Positions 51,654-64,000 of a DNA stretch of 64,000 nt are shown in pieces; the first letter of the stretch is position 1, and each line of letters opens with the position of its first letter. The stretch lies in assembly GCF_002078875.1 (NCBI RefSeq), contig NC_034410.1, positions 36,806,108 to 36,870,107 on the forward strand, given 5' to 3'. The position numbers and the translations under genes were made by a program. The notes under the pieces are model-generated. The model was not told where the DNA came from. It saw only the letters and a list, made by a program, of their open reading frames with translations, and ran no database searches. This DNA comes from Numida meleagris (taxonomy: Eukaryota > Chordata > Aves > Galliformes > Numididae).

Positions 51654-54600
51654 AACTTTGTTATCTTTCATTCTTCATAGCACTTGTATCCCAGTAGAAG
51701 GTACTGCCTTTGTCTTCCTTTGCTGCACACCCTCTGCTCTGTTATCTAGCACAGTAGCATGTAAGCCACCATTTAACATGGAAGAAATTGCTAACTTAGG
51801 AGATGTGGTTAAAATTGAACTTGCAGAAAGCATATGCTGGAGACCTAGTCCTTGTATTTTGTTGGTGTGAGTGGGAGCATAGCAAAATCTTGACAGTCCT
51901 TGGGAAGCATCCTATTTAAATGCAAACAACGTACATGCTAAAACTGACCAGCAGGCATTACATGTATGTGAATACAGGCATGTGTTTAGACTGTCTTGTA
52001 CAGCACTTAATGTTGGAAATCTCTTGCCATATTTTTGGAGGCTTATAAGCTCCTTTCTTAGCTGCCTGCAAGCAGTTGCTGCAGCTGAAGTAGTATTGCA
52101 TCATCAGAGTGGAAAGATTCAGTGTTATTCAGAGCTCTTCAAGGCTGTGTGTAAATAGTTCTGTGGTTCTTGACAGTGCCAACTTCTAGGCATGCGTATG
52201 AAAGAGGGAAATCTTTCTTGCTTTTCATTATTTTTGAGGAATAAACTGGTTAACTGCCAAGGGGAAGAATAATCTATGAGGAACGTAACAGAAAAATTGG
52301 TAAAGGAAAGGGTAAGGAAAACACAGAAAGTAGCTGATACCTTAAGATTATTTTGACCATTTGAATTTCTTTTCCAATTATTGTGATTCATTACCTTTAG
52401 AATGTAAAATGTAGCATCTTGGATTATTAGAGCAAAGCATAGCGCTCAAAACCTCAAAAAGCCTAGTAGAAATATCAATGTCAGGTTGATAGCAGTAATA
52501 AAATTTAATATTAAGGCCACTCACCAGGATTAGCTTAAAGTCTGCTGTCATGAAATAGCAGTCTACAGTGAAGTATTTGATAGTCTCTATGAGCTACTGA
52601 TAGGGTGCAAACACACTTTCCCCCAGACACACACACACAAAAAAACCATGGTGAAAGTACTACTCCGACTCTTCAGTTCCAACAAATGATGTTATTTAAT
52701 GCGTTCTAGGAAGACCAACTTCTTTTTAGTGATAAATCGTCCCGAGTTCATTCACAGTGTTATCTATTGTTCATGAAGCATAACCATGATTTTATATGAA
52801 TTAATTGTTTGGCTTTACCTTTGTGGTATATTGCCTGGCTTCTAGTATCTATTATTGCTTGTTCTGTTTTTAACTAAGTACAGGATCTGGCTAGGTTTAC
52901 AGAATATGCTGCAAAAAAAAATGCAAAAGTAGCTGATCTTGCAACGTTTGAAAGTTAAATTCTTCTTTTCCTGTGTTCTGTTCCTTTTTTTTTTTTTTTT
53001 TTGCTTTCCTTTTCTCCCCTACCCCCACCTTTTCAAAATAAGAGCTTTACTGAAATTAGAGTAGGCACCAGGAATCAGAAAAGAGGAACGTTTTCTCAGA
53101 CTGTGGAATTTGCATTTTTCCACCTCCTTTCGCCCCCGTAGTTAAATTACATTAGCAGCAGAACATCACCTTCTACATTCACAGTAGGCTTTTATTTCCT
53201 CCTTTGCTCTTTAAGGCAACGTTTCTTTTGCTGCCTCATAAGATAGCTTTCCACTGACTGCTTTGTATTTAGTCTAGGTGGTATTTTGTATTTAAGAGCA
53301 CCAACACTCTACAACCAGATACGGTTTTGACAACATATCTTCCCAATTAATTTGATCTTTTTCTTATGTGGTGTTTTAACAGTCAGAGGGAAAATATCTA
53401 GATGTATGGAGATGTTATGGTTTTGGCAGAGAAAAGACCACCAACCATGAGTAGTTTGAAGAGAAAGACTTGCTGTCAGAAGTGAGATTTACTGTACTAG
53501 CTTTTGGTTCTCAGAACAAGCAAATAAAGCTGTTCAGTAATACCATGGGAACAATTCTAGACTAGCCTTGGTAACAACATTGTAAGCCCTTTTTCTGCTA
53601 TCAGATTTTTACAAATAACAACAAAGAAAAGTCAGAGCTGAGCACCAATGAGTGACTGTAACCTGAGTGTCTCCAACTCCACCTTGTGAAATGAGTTGCT
53701 GCAGCCTGGCCCTTTCTTTTGAGTCTCCTGTTCTTCCAGCCAAGCTGCCTGGGCTCAGGCCTCTCATGCAATGCAGAGGCCCTTCTTTGTTTATTCCTTT
53801 CATTCCCTTCTTTGTTCATCATCATCTTGCTTTATCAGCCCTACTTCTGAGCTGTCTTCATGTGACACATGCATGTCTGCTTAATGCACTGAAAGCTGGT
53901 GCTGGAACAAGTTCTTCCAAAACTGCAAATCTACATAATGTCGTACCAGACCAGAAAAAGTGGAGGGTTTTTTTTTCCCATATTTGGTCTATATTCTCCT
54001 TGTGGGTACCTGAAGTACTCTGTTTTTAATTTACTGGCATTTACAACTAGCATATGTTTATTGCAAGGTGTATGCCACCTTTGTAGTAAAGCAGAACTTA
54101 CTTTTCCAAGGAAATTCCGAACCTTTCCTACTTTGTTTTGCCTCTTTCTTTCAGTTTGCTATCTGTGTCATCATCTTTTTTTTTTTTTTTTTTTAATATG
54201 ATAGCATATTTTTAATTTCTGTTGCCAGAATCTCTCTCTGGAGTGGATATTGCGTGAAAACTGTGCTTTCATGAGGACTTGTATAGGCTTTACTGAACTA
54301 GCAACATTACTGTAAGTGAAAAATGGGTGCTTGTCTTTGAGGATTGTTGGTACTCTGCTAAGCTCGGTTGGCAGATGGCTTGTCAAGTGGATGAAAAGAA
54401 TAGAAGAATGAGAAAGGAAGAAAAAACACAAGGCTATGGTGGTATTTTTTATTATTGTGATGGCTGTTCTGCAGAGTGTAGAGCGAACGTGTGTCACTTG
54501 TCCTCAGTGAATAAATGGTTTTAAATGATTTTATTAAGGAAGGTTATGTTTATGGGGAAGAGAGAATTAAACTGATCGAATCTATTCTAATAAACCCCAT

Positions 54601-56359
54601 ATTATTTGGAGAAACTTGAAATTAACTGACACATGGAAACTGTAGTGAAGAAAGTATAGAAAATATTTATATAATCTCTAATCCAGAGCTACTTTTATAC
54701 CATAATTAATATTTGTTCATTATGACAGAAAGATTACTGCATTAAATATGGCTGAGTTTTTTCAGCACATTGGTACAAGAAAAGCTTTATAGGTCCTGCT
54801 ATTATTTCACATTTTTCACAGAAGAGAGTAGAGATTAAGTACTATATTAAAAGGTACACATAGCTGAAAAGGACTATAATTATGTGTAATTTCATAAGAA
54901 AACATTTTTACAAATCCTGTATCTCATATTTTATGTTCATTTTAATTAGTTGAATAGAGGAATATTAAATACTAATTTTTGCCATGCCTGCCAAGATACC
55001 TGAAGGTTTATTTTAAAAGATATTATTAATGGGACTGGATACAGTGTGTGTGGCTCCTTAATGATAATTAACTCAGGAGACAGTCCTAATAAGCAGATGT
55101 GAAACTGGAATTTGAGACAGAAGCATTCTGTTTGGTTGCAAAATTTGTCCATTTTCCAAGATGCTTGGTAGAGAAGTAATTCCAATCAAACTGTTTTGTA
55201 TACCTAACAAAAAGTGTTTTATTAATATGCATTGAACTGTAGGTGAGATTTTATCATGAAAAATTGCACATATACTTCGTAAATATTCCCAAGATTAAAG
55301 CTAATTTTCCTAGGCCTGCTGGTATGATCACAGTTCATTTACTTTGATTGCACTTTTTTTTTTTTTTTTGCTTTGCACCCAACTATTTCTCTGTTACAGT
55401 AGCTAGGTAATATTGACTTCTCGCTGCAGCAGTAAAAAGCTTTTGTGAAAATTAAATGAGTTTTTAAACATAGCTGTCAATTTCATTTAGAATATTTTTA
55501 GGTGTCTACTGGAATAATAGGAGATAATAAAAATATTATGAAAAATATTAATTTGCTTTTATTGAAGTTTAGCAGTTTGACATACACACAAGCCTGGAGA
55601 ATATTGTATTAAATATTACTATTTTTTTTCTATCAGGGTATTGTGTGCTTGTTTTTAACTTGTTTGTTTTTAAAGGAATATAACATCACCATAAATGAGT
55701 AAGATGTTCTTACGGACACTGATCTTTTTGTCCTCAGTTGAAATATAAATTCACAGTGTCTGTTTTTATTAAATTACAACAGCATTAGTTATATATTTAC
55801 TGGAAAAATTTTTGTAGTAATTTTTAGAGACATTATGAAAGAGGAAAGGAAGCTCCTATGTACTTGCTGTTCATGTTATGACCCAAATCGCAGTACAGAA
55901 AACTCTCTTGATCCGTTCCTTAGGTAGCTGCAAGCTTCTCCTAAGACAAAGCAGGAAATTACCCATCTTGTTTGTTATGGCACTGGTCGAATCAACTAAA
56001 TGCATCCAAGTCTTAGTCTGAAAATGGTAATATTCAAGTTGTCTTTTAGAGAACCTTAACTGGCATGTGCTCACTGTTTATGCCCAACTATGCTATTAGC
56101 TCTCCTGGTTCTGACATTTGAACAGAGATGAATAATCCAAGTAATATGCTTTGGCTATGAGATAAATAAATTTCTTGTTTTGATTTTTTTTAACATTTAA
56201 TTGGAAACAAACTCAGACTTTAAGACAGGCAAAATCTGCTCTGATGAGATTAAAATCTTGTAGTGGTAATTTCTGAGCTGCCAGTGCTGGAGCCCGTACC
56301 AGCTTCTATTTTTCCACAGTAGCTGTTTGCCAGGGGGCAGTATCAAATTAAGTATTTTT
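51654..56359. other. Intron 3 segment without recognised genes
   Basis: About 4.7 kb of AT-rich intron with T runs at ~52986-53002, 54177-54194 and 55357-55369. The open frame at 53667-54029 shows no recognisable domain. No repeat family identified by eye. Confidence 0.55.
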
Positions 56360-57612
56360 TTTGTCTGCCAGGATATCCGGGTCTCCATTGGCAATGCTGT
56401 TTTCCAGCCGGTGGCTGGAGTTATTCCTCCCCAAATGCAGGGCTTCGCATTTCCCTTTGCAGAGCTTTGTAAGATTCCTGTCAGCCCATTATTGCAGCCT
56501 AGCCAGGTCCCTTTCAATGGAAGCACATCCATCTGGTTTATCAGTCACTCCTCCCAGTTTTGTTTGATGCGAAAGCTTGCTGAGAGTGCTCTGTTATCAT
56601 CGATCTCATTTGTGAAGATGCTAAATTGTATTGGCCCAGTATCATCCCTGGGGGCATTCTGTTAGTACCTGATCTCCTGCTGGACTTTCTGGCACTAGTT
56701 ACAAACTCTCAAAGCCCAGCAATTCAGAGTTTTGAGTCTATCTCACTGTCATAGTTACCTATTCCATTTTTTGTCAGTTTGTCTATGAGGATATTAGGAG
56801 AGAGAGTACTGAAAGCCTTAATAAAGTCAAGACTGCTGATGCTCATTGCTCTCCACTTATCCACTATGTTAGTTGTCTCATTGCCAAAGGCCACCAGGTT
56901 GGTCAGGCATCATTTCTCCATATTGAGTCTGCGCTGACAATACACCCTCTTGCCCTTCATGTGTCTGGACTTTTTTTTCAGGATTAGTTGTTCCATCATC
57001 TTTCCAGAAGTCAAGGAGAGACTAACTTGCTTGTATCCTCCTTCCTTGGATCCTCCTTCCTGCCCTTGTTAATGATAGGAGTGGTTTGCTTTCTTCCAGT
57101 CATGAAGAACCTCTTATAGTCACCATAACTTCTTGAATACTGTTTTGAGAGTGTCCTTTGAACATCAGCCAGCTCCCTCAGAATCCTGTCTGGTTTCATG
57201 GATATGTATGTGCCCAGTTTAAGTGTTTCTTGACCTGGTTATCTTCCACTAAGAGTAATCTTCGTTATTCCAGACTTTTCCCCTAGTTGCAGAGGCCTTG
57301 GATTCTTAAAGGCAGGCTCTACCTTTTTTACCAAGGCAATGTATTCTTTGTGACCAGGGACCATGCCCACCTTTTCCCATGTCTTCCTTTTATTGCTCAC
57401 CTAGAAACCTCTGTTGCCCTTCACATCCCTTTGCCATACTCAGCTCGGGGTTGCTTTGGCTCTTCTTACCCTCTCCCTGCAAGCTCAGACAGCGCACATG
57501 TCTTTCTCCTGGGTCACCCGGTCCTGCTTCCATGTCTTGTATGCTTCCTTGTTGTGCTTGACTTTTTGTCAGGAGTTCCTTGTTCATTCCTGCTGCCTTT
57601 ACTTGTGTAAAT
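56360..57612 (-). pseudogene. Decayed CR1 retrotransposon, reverse-transcriptase region, reverse orientation
   Basis: Read on the minus strand this is ~1.25 kb of CR1 ORF2. From right to left come GMNKELLTKSQAQQGSIQ (~57560-57590); the RT segment LRELADVQ ... TGRKQTTPIINKGRKEDP (57010-57190), corresponding to the conserved DWKKANVTPI region; then KAFSTLSPNIL (~56787-56820); then a region where the FADD catalytic motif has decayed to an SFRIK-like reading (~56555-56580); and WGGITPATGWK-type downstream sequence to ~56400. Frameshifts and stops are numerous, so it is dead. It lacks the usual 3' end with octamers at its left border. It is clearly older than the 12.8 and 48.0 kb copies. Confidence 0.85.
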
Positions 57613-59565
57613 TCCATTTGTTACTTCCAGCCAGAACTAATGCAAGGATAACTGCAATCATTTCCGTAAGCAAAGATGTAAGTTTGAGTGTGAATTGTAA
57701 TAGAATAAGGAAGTTAATTTTGCAAGAAGGAGGGATTTGGAAATATTCCTGCACACACTGTAGTGGAATATGTTATGAAAATCTTCTTATGAAAAAGATT
57801 TCAAAATAATTCAGTACATGTACAGTAATAGTTTATTGTAAACAGATAACCCTCTAGAAGGTTATAGTGATTTTAAGTATTTTAAAGTATTTCCTGTAAT
57901 TTACAATGTGCATGTCAAATTCTTAAGTGATAATAGCTTATCTGTGTTTAAGTTGAAAAGACTTTCTAATAAAACCAACTAGTGCTCAGGTAGTTGAATG
58001 AGTAAGATTTAATGAGCTCGTACTTAGATAAGCACAGACTGTCGCCTAACCAAATATAGCATACCTGCCCATGATGGCAAAGAAAATGGGAATATTTGAA
58101 TGATTAATGATGACTGTGAACACTGACTGAAACATAAGATTTTCTATTTATTTATTTTAGAAAAACAGTATTTGCCAGAAAAAGGGAATGGAACTTGGAG
58201 TTTTTGTAGCCAGTCTGACTCTTTTATTATTAGGTTGAGATCTGTTCTGTTATGTCTGTAATGCAATCTTCTGCATGCTGTAGAACTATTATTATTTATT
58301 TTATTAGAGCACTAGGTAAATGTAGTCATGGAGAAGCATCCCAGACTTAATACTTAGGAATTTTTTAAGTGAATGTTGAAGGGAAGTGATGTTGACCATC
58401 TAGAGGAAAAAAAAAACTGATAAAATGACAAATGGCTAAGGAAATAAGGCATGAAGTAAAGACAAATGGTTTGTATTTCATAAAATGGAGAAGCAGGTGT
58501 CAGTGGGAGGAACTTATAAAGAGGGTTACATGGTGATTCAAAGAGCTTAGGAAACAGATCCTTGCAGGTGCACTCTGAGCAGATGTGAATGTGGTGAAAC
58601 TGTATTTGTTAAAGAAATGAGAAAGAGGCCAGAGAAATAGGAGATGCAATAAAGAATTCTGATGTGATCAGATCCCAGATGGGAATATGTTTGGTGTGAA
58701 GGGTGGTAAAAATGTAAATTTTGGGGCGGTGACAAAGAAAGCATTTAGGAATTATTCAAATATAGAGGGCTAGAAAGAGAGTCAAATAAAAACAACAACA
58801 ACAAAAAAATTTCCTTTACTGTCAGCTTGCCTAATGGGTTGAGTATAGTGCTTCGAGAGATGAAGGAAGGGGGATAGGTGTGGAGGCTAGATATTAGCTA
58901 CCAGCTATTTAGAGAGATGTAGGGGTGTTTCGATTTAGTCATGAAATTGCAGAGTATCTCAAAGAATGGTAGACATCCCAGTGGTCTTTGAGGACTGATA
59001 GCTGAATTTGTTTGATGGTGGCTTTATCTAGAGATAACGTGCAAATAATGAATGGAAATAATTTGAAAAAGACTTACAGAATTCAGCTTCCCTACCTGTT
59101 TTCCTTTTGTCCCTCCTCCTTTAAGGGAGGCTTCAGTTCTTAAGTCCAGATGAAGAAGCTTCTCCTAAGGGGATGCTTGACAATTGATTAGAGAAGTAGG
59201 AAATCAGGAGATGTGACAGTTTATGTCATGTGTCACCTACAGCATTGGGCTGTGAACTCATTTTACATCAGTTCAGAAGACCAACCTGAAGAAAGAGATG
59301 TAAGTATTAATATTTCAACAGCCAATCAATCTGTTTTGACACTGGTCGGGGCTAGAAGTGATGAAAAGAAGAATGCAAATTTATACTGTAAAAGGAGCAG
59401 GAAGATTCCTTATTCATAGGACTCTCATTTATTAGACTGGTATTGTGGAGGAGAGTATTCTGAGGGTCAAGAGGATGTGGAAAGGTGAGCTTCTTTCTAT
59501 ACTTCCTAATGAAAAATAAATAACATTTTGTAAGAGAAACAAAGATTAGAAGATAGAGATGAGGA

Positions 59566-59577
59566 GGGGGGGGGGGG
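59566..59577. repeat. 12-base poly(G) run
   Basis: Uninterrupted G run within a purine-rich stretch (GAGGAGG before, GATGTGGAGG after) on the + strand. With neighbouring GG runs it might support a two- or mixed-tier quadruplex, but this is not clear from sequence. Likely length-polymorphic and error-prone. Confidence 0.9.
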
Positions 59578-60432
59578 ATGTGGAGGAAAGGAGGAGAATA
59601 TGAAAGTGTAGATGTTCAATTCTTACTCATTGTGTGTACATCTTTCTCATCCCTGTTATCTCAACAACCTTCCTTTCCCCATAAACTGGCATGATTCCAG
59701 AGCACGGTGAGCTACTAGGATGTATATAATTGTCCATGTGTATAAAACAGATGAGAATGCTGAAGAAGAGATTGTATTTGGAATTATACTTCGCATAAAG
59801 AGAACAGGACCATGAAGTATTTGATTAGTAATTGTCAGTAAAATCAGCTGCTAAAAGAAATATGTTTCTTTTTAATGGATTTCTTTAGCTTCCTTCTCTT
59901 TCCTTCCCCAGCTACAATAAAAATGATGCACAGGGAGAATGTTATCGCGTGTATCAGTGAAGCATATTTTACAGTAATGTGCGTGCTTTGCAGCCTGAGG
60001 GTTGGACACACTCTCACAGAAAGGTGAAGAGACTACAAAGTTTATTTTGACAAATTTTCTCTACCGTGTTTTGTCTTCCTGTTTTACACGAAACATAAAA
60101 GTAATGGAAGTGACACCAAAGACCTCAGCAAGGATAGTTAGCCTGGTAGTGCAGAGTCCACGTTGCTGAAACTTAGAATCAGGCTGAATACTGGCTGCTG
60201 TGGGAAGAAAGCATCTTGGTTTTTACCCATGGAGCTCTGATGATCTAAGATAAAATAATTCATTGTATAGCCCGACTGGAAGTCAAGGTGCTGTGTTTTA
60301 TCATTCCTAGATTCTCTCCTGGCCTTCAGCTAGGCTGGCTATGTGGGTGCAGTAAGAGCAAGCTCATTTTCAGGAAGCACATGCTGTGACTGTGCTGTGA
60401 TTTCAGACAGCCACTGCCACGCAGGAGTGGAG

Positions 60433-60612
60433 CAGCTGGGCTCATGTCCTTACGGTGCTGCAGCTGTGAGAGCCTGTGGAGCAGCTGCCTGTGGGACAAA
60501 GCAGCAGTTGCTCAGAGGGGTCAGCTCAGCCCCACTGAATTGTGCGTGACATCAAAAGTCTTTCATGCAAGTAATTCTGCTTTGGTTAGTGAGCTTATGT
60601 TGCCTTCAGCTG
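60433..60612. promoter_or_regulatory. Cluster of four CAGCTG E-boxes
   Basis: The palindromic E-box CAGCTG occurs at 60433, 60461, 60482 and 60607 within 180 bp of locally GC-richer sequence. CAGCTG is the preferred site of class II bHLH dimers (for example MYOD/ASCL with E-proteins). The density is above what AT-rich intron should give, so an enhancer is possible; there is no direct evidence of activity. Confidence 0.3.
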
Positions 60613-63600
60613 CAAGATTGGTCTTAAAGTATGAGAAATACGCTAGTGTGTTTGAAACTTGATGTTTCTCCCTAAATATTTAGTGATAGCAATTGACTTT
60701 GAATAATAAAGTTAGCATTCTTTGGGCTCATTGAAGATAAACTACGCAGAAGCTGTGACATAGAGTACTAAGCTTAACAACATCGAACAAAATTGACTGT
60801 TCTGAGTCATCATATGCTCAGCTGATGGTATCATGGGCTCATGCACAGCAAAAACGTAGCATTGTTTGGAAGTCTGTCGTTTTAACCATCCAAGACATAG
60901 TTGCTATTTTTGTACTGATTCAAAACTTTGTGATTTGTTGTAATCAACAAAAGCTTAACTGAAATGTTTCCCTGCATTTTTCTTTTTCCCGCATAGCCTG
61001 TATAAGGATTTGATCTATCTAGACAGTGAGTGAGATCTTAGATGCTGGTGTATCAGTATACAGAGTATACTAGCATGTGTTCTTACAGAGAAAACAGTTG
61101 AAGTATTTTACACTGAAAAATGGGAATACCTATCAGCATGGTCTTTTTTCAGTTGGATCTACTCAAAGGAAAGAAAATGATGCTTCATTTATCAAGTTTT
61201 GACTCAATAATCTAATTGTTAATTAGTTCTTATTTTCCCTCAGTGTTAGAATAGAAAAACTGCCAGCATGAACAGGCCTGAAGACTAAAGGACAGCTTTA
61301 ATCTACTAATGAATTGTTAAGGATCTGGAACACTTTATAAGGAATTAAAATTATCTTAACCATCCACGGTTTCTTTTGAGCTTGTTTTGTGTTTGCTGTG
61401 TGACGGAGCTCTGTACATGACAGAATCTGCGTCAGCAGGTAATTTAGTGAAGGAATTGCACAGGTTATTGGCTGCTACCCAGCTTTCTTTTCTAAAACTA
61501 CTCTCCATAATATAACAACGTATTGGGCTTCTAGGATTTTCTTGAAAATACTCTTGATTTTTTTGCAAAACCAAGACCATGCTTTGCAATTCTTGTTGTG
61601 TGTGGATTAAGCTCTCGATATGGTCAAATCCGAACTGAGTGTTTGAAGTTTTATGTAAATTTTACTTCTCAGAATTTAAATGTGTTTTGCTCTGTTCAGA
61701 ATCCAATGCTGTGTAACATCAGGTGTAGGGTTTTGAGATGCTTCTTTTTTCTTAGTTCTCCCTGGGAATAACCCAAACAGCTTATACTGGTGGAATAGCC
61801 ACAGAAAACATAGTGGGAAGGGAGAGCAAGAGAAGACTGAATGGACTGAATGAAGGCATGCTCCTTAAACTGAATCATCTCCCAGCTGTTATGATCAGGC
61901 CCTATCCTACTTATTGGGCATCATTATATGGATCTCTTAGGCGTATTTCACTATGGAATGAAAATACTTAAATTCAAGGTATACAGTAAGCTACTCTACC
62001 ACTGCTGCTTCACAGCCCTTTGGTTAAGATCATCTCACCACATTTCGTATAACAAATACTCAGCAAAGATTTTTTTAATCTCATTCAGAATTTTAGTGCT
62101 TTTAACTGGGCAAGACAATCAAGAAAAAATATTTTGAGGATGGCTAGATGTGAAATTATCTTTTTGTTTGGGGAATATTAGACATTTTTGGAAACATTTC
62201 GAAGCATGACACCACCCAGAGGTTATCTTCCTCTTTACCACCAGCAGCTGCACAGGAAACATGGATTTTGACCAGCATATCTTGCAGGTACAGTTTCCCC
62301 ACTCAAAGTACTAATTAAAAACCACCATAGAACCATATAATACAGAACTCAAAATATTTTTTCAACCAAACTAAACAGCAGCATACAAAGTTAAGTGACT
62401 ATATCCATAGTGATGCTCTGTGTTCGGGCTCAACCTCTTAGATGATTTCAAGCAAACCATCTTACTGGGTATGCTGCACCTCCCTCTCTTCTGAGGCTTG
62501 CAGAAGGGGCTGGTTATTTCTGTGTCCATCTGTTCAGCCCTGAACCCATCACCTATGAGTGCACTTTCCAGTGACACTTTTCTGCTTATTACCCTTATTT
62601 CCTTCTGAAGAAACATCATCATTTTCCTGACACAGCAGCAACTTGTAGGAACCCACATTATGCTGCTGTTTTTGCCTTTTCTGTGGCCTGTGCATTTGCA
62701 ACCCTCATGACTGGAACATCCGTTTCTAATTTAGATTTGATTAATTGTTGTTTTCAGATTTTGAGAATAAAATGGCAGCAGGTGACAGTCTGTACTTCAT
62801 TACTGCCACCCTGTTATTTAACAGCATTGGATTTGCACCAGAGTTGGCCTTTTTTTTTTTTTTTTTCCAGTGAGCACTTTGTTCTTTTGCCACTTCTTTC
62901 CATTAACTATTTTAGGAAGAGTAAGAAATAGCAGTCACAGCTTTGAATCCGTATTTAATGGAGAGCTGGTTAAGACTTGTTCCTGCTGGAACAATGAGTT
63001 TATTTCCTCAGTCCTCATTTGTGAGTTTCGACAACTTAACCAATTGCGAACACAAGTAATCTGTTCAGATATGTGCTGTTAACTGGTGGCAAGAGCAAGG
63101 TTTTTCAAGACAATGAAATATGAGTAAATTAATTTGCATTACCTTACTTTTTATAAAATTTCCTGACTGAAGAGGAAAAAGAATTTCAAATTTCAGTTGA
63201 GATAGAAGTTTGTTTTCAAAACCAATTGTTTTATTTGAAGACTGTAATGATAAATATATTTTTTAACAAGGAGAACATATGGTTTCTTCTTAAATCATAT
63301 GAACTTATATTAGTTTCAGCTGCTCAACTAAGTTAATATAATATCTTTGGCTTAGACATATGATCTCAGTAGATTAAAATAGACATGCTGTCTTCTAAAT
63401 AGACAGTGGAAGTGCCATGTGAATTATGAGTTCTTTACCTGGGAGTATCTGGATTCCTGCCAGCGATGAGAGACAGTTATCCAGAGCTTTCTTCCAATTA
63501 TTTAGAATAAAAATTAATCTGGGATTATGTTGTCTCTTTCAGCAGCACCTAACTGTGCTATTGGGAGAATGGCTTTGGCCATTCACACTGTTAGATTCTA

Positions 63601-63728
63601 TACCTTTGCCTGCTTGACAGTAAGCCTCTTTGTATGTTTCCTGTTCTTTAGCAGCTGTTAAACTACATATATTCAGAGTTTCAAAGGTCATCATTCTAAT
63701 TTGTATTTTCTTGAGAGCTCAGTTACTG

Positions 63729-63751
63729 ATAACTTATCACAAATAAGTTAT
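63729..63751. repeat. Inverted repeat, 9-bp arms, plus third direct copy
   Basis: ATAACTTAT (63729-63737) and ATAAGTTAT (63743-63751) form a perfect stem around CACAA. A further AAGTTATAAG lies at 63756-63765. AT-rich; may be chance in this composition. Confidence 0.75.
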
Positions 63752-64000
63752 GGTTAAGTTATAAGACAGGTTTATTTTTTTCTGACAGCGTTTCAGGAGA
63801 GTTCTCAGATTCTGTTTCCTCAGTTTGTCACAAATATATATATGTGTGTGTATTTTTTTTCTCCTTGCTATATTTATCTTTCACTGAATGAGAAGAAGAA
63901 GAAACACTGTATCAGGAACAGCAATGGTAGCCTGATTTCCTTATGGCATGTTCTTCTTTTTTAAACTCCATTCCCATAACTGACATATGTCATCACATGC

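Larger units (their letters stand above)
10889..64000 (+). other. UBE2E2: UBE2E2 intron 3 (visible part, over 53 kb)
   Basis: After the GTAAGA donor at 10889 no further UBE2E2 coding sequence is seen to the window end, consistent with the very long introns of this gene in vertebrates. The interval is AT-rich, CpG-poor and filled with transposon remains, simple repeats and unassigned sequence. In humans, intronic variants of UBE2E2 have been associated with type 2 diabetes, so regulatory content here is of interest, but no element can be equated from sequence alone. Confidence 0.8.
57613..64000. other. Intron 3 segment without recognised genes, to window end
   Basis: About 6.4 kb of AT-rich intron. 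It contains an (AAC)n run at ~58792-58807, a 12-base G run at 59566-59577, the E-box cluster at 60433-60612, a T run at ~62850-62866, an inverted repeat at 63729-63751 and a short TA/TG tract at ~63834-63852. No coding exon, RNA gene or transposon family recognised. Confidence 0.55.

Noticed and set aside
56327..57809. Plus-strand frames at 56327-56665 and 57287-57809
   Set aside because: They are antisense shadows of the minus-strand CR1 reverse-transcriptase relic.
62325..62345. CCATAGAACCATATAATACAG resembling a CR1 end
   Set aside because: Too short and not followed by CR1 sequence.
10889..64000. Search for UBE2E2 exon 4 (AGPKGDN...YEWR)
   Set aside because: No matching coding block was found; the exon is presumed to lie right of the window.

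Overview
The window reads as vertebrate nuclear DNA, almost certainly from a galliform bird (chicken or a close relative). The support is GT-AG split exons, a CpG-rich left edge followed by AT-rich intronic sequence, several bird-type CR1 retrotransposon copies, and an internally deleted mariner closely resembling the chicken Galluhop family. Nothing suggests bacterial, phage or organellar DNA. There is no CRISPR array, and I recognised no tRNA or rRNA gene.

The one gene I can name is the 5' part of UBE2E2, a class III ubiquitin-conjugating enzyme (E2), on the + strand. Bases 1 to about 740 are a CpG-island-like segment that probably holds the promoter and/or non-coding exon 1; I could not place the TSS or the exon 1 donor. 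Exon 2 (about 2925-3113) holds the start codon and residues 1-58 plus two bases of codon 59. Exon 3 (10838-10888, 51 nt) holds the rest of codon 59, residues 60-75 and two bases of codon 76. The remaining exons, which encode most of the UBC fold and the catalytic cysteine, are not seen and presumably lie to the right. Everything from 10889 to 64000 is therefore most simply intron 3.

The introns carry several retrotransposon and transposon remains. There are young-looking CR1 3' ends at about 3708-3840 (-), 8972-9045 (+), 12806-13128 (+) and 48048-48363 (+). A decayed CR1 reverse-transcriptase segment lies at about 56360-57612 (-). A much older, reptile-type CR1 relic lies at about 37231-38045 (-). 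A broken hAT/Charlie-like transposase relic lies at about 30770-32575 (+). A mariner with recognisable terminal inverted repeats and flanking TA dinucleotides lies at 33047-33592. A compound (TC)n(AC)n microsatellite and many homopolymer runs make up most of the rest.

The least explained signals are these: a perfectly formed 68-nt mini-intron joining two in-frame ORFs and followed by a poly(A) signal (22657-23677); perfect or near-perfect palindromes at 15014, 16289, 36644 and 63729; two adjacent hairpins at 51451-51508 in what may be an unrecognised repeat; and a CAGCTG E-box cluster at 60433-60612. I found no clear new multi-gene system; these are candidates for regulatory or transcript-level follow-up.
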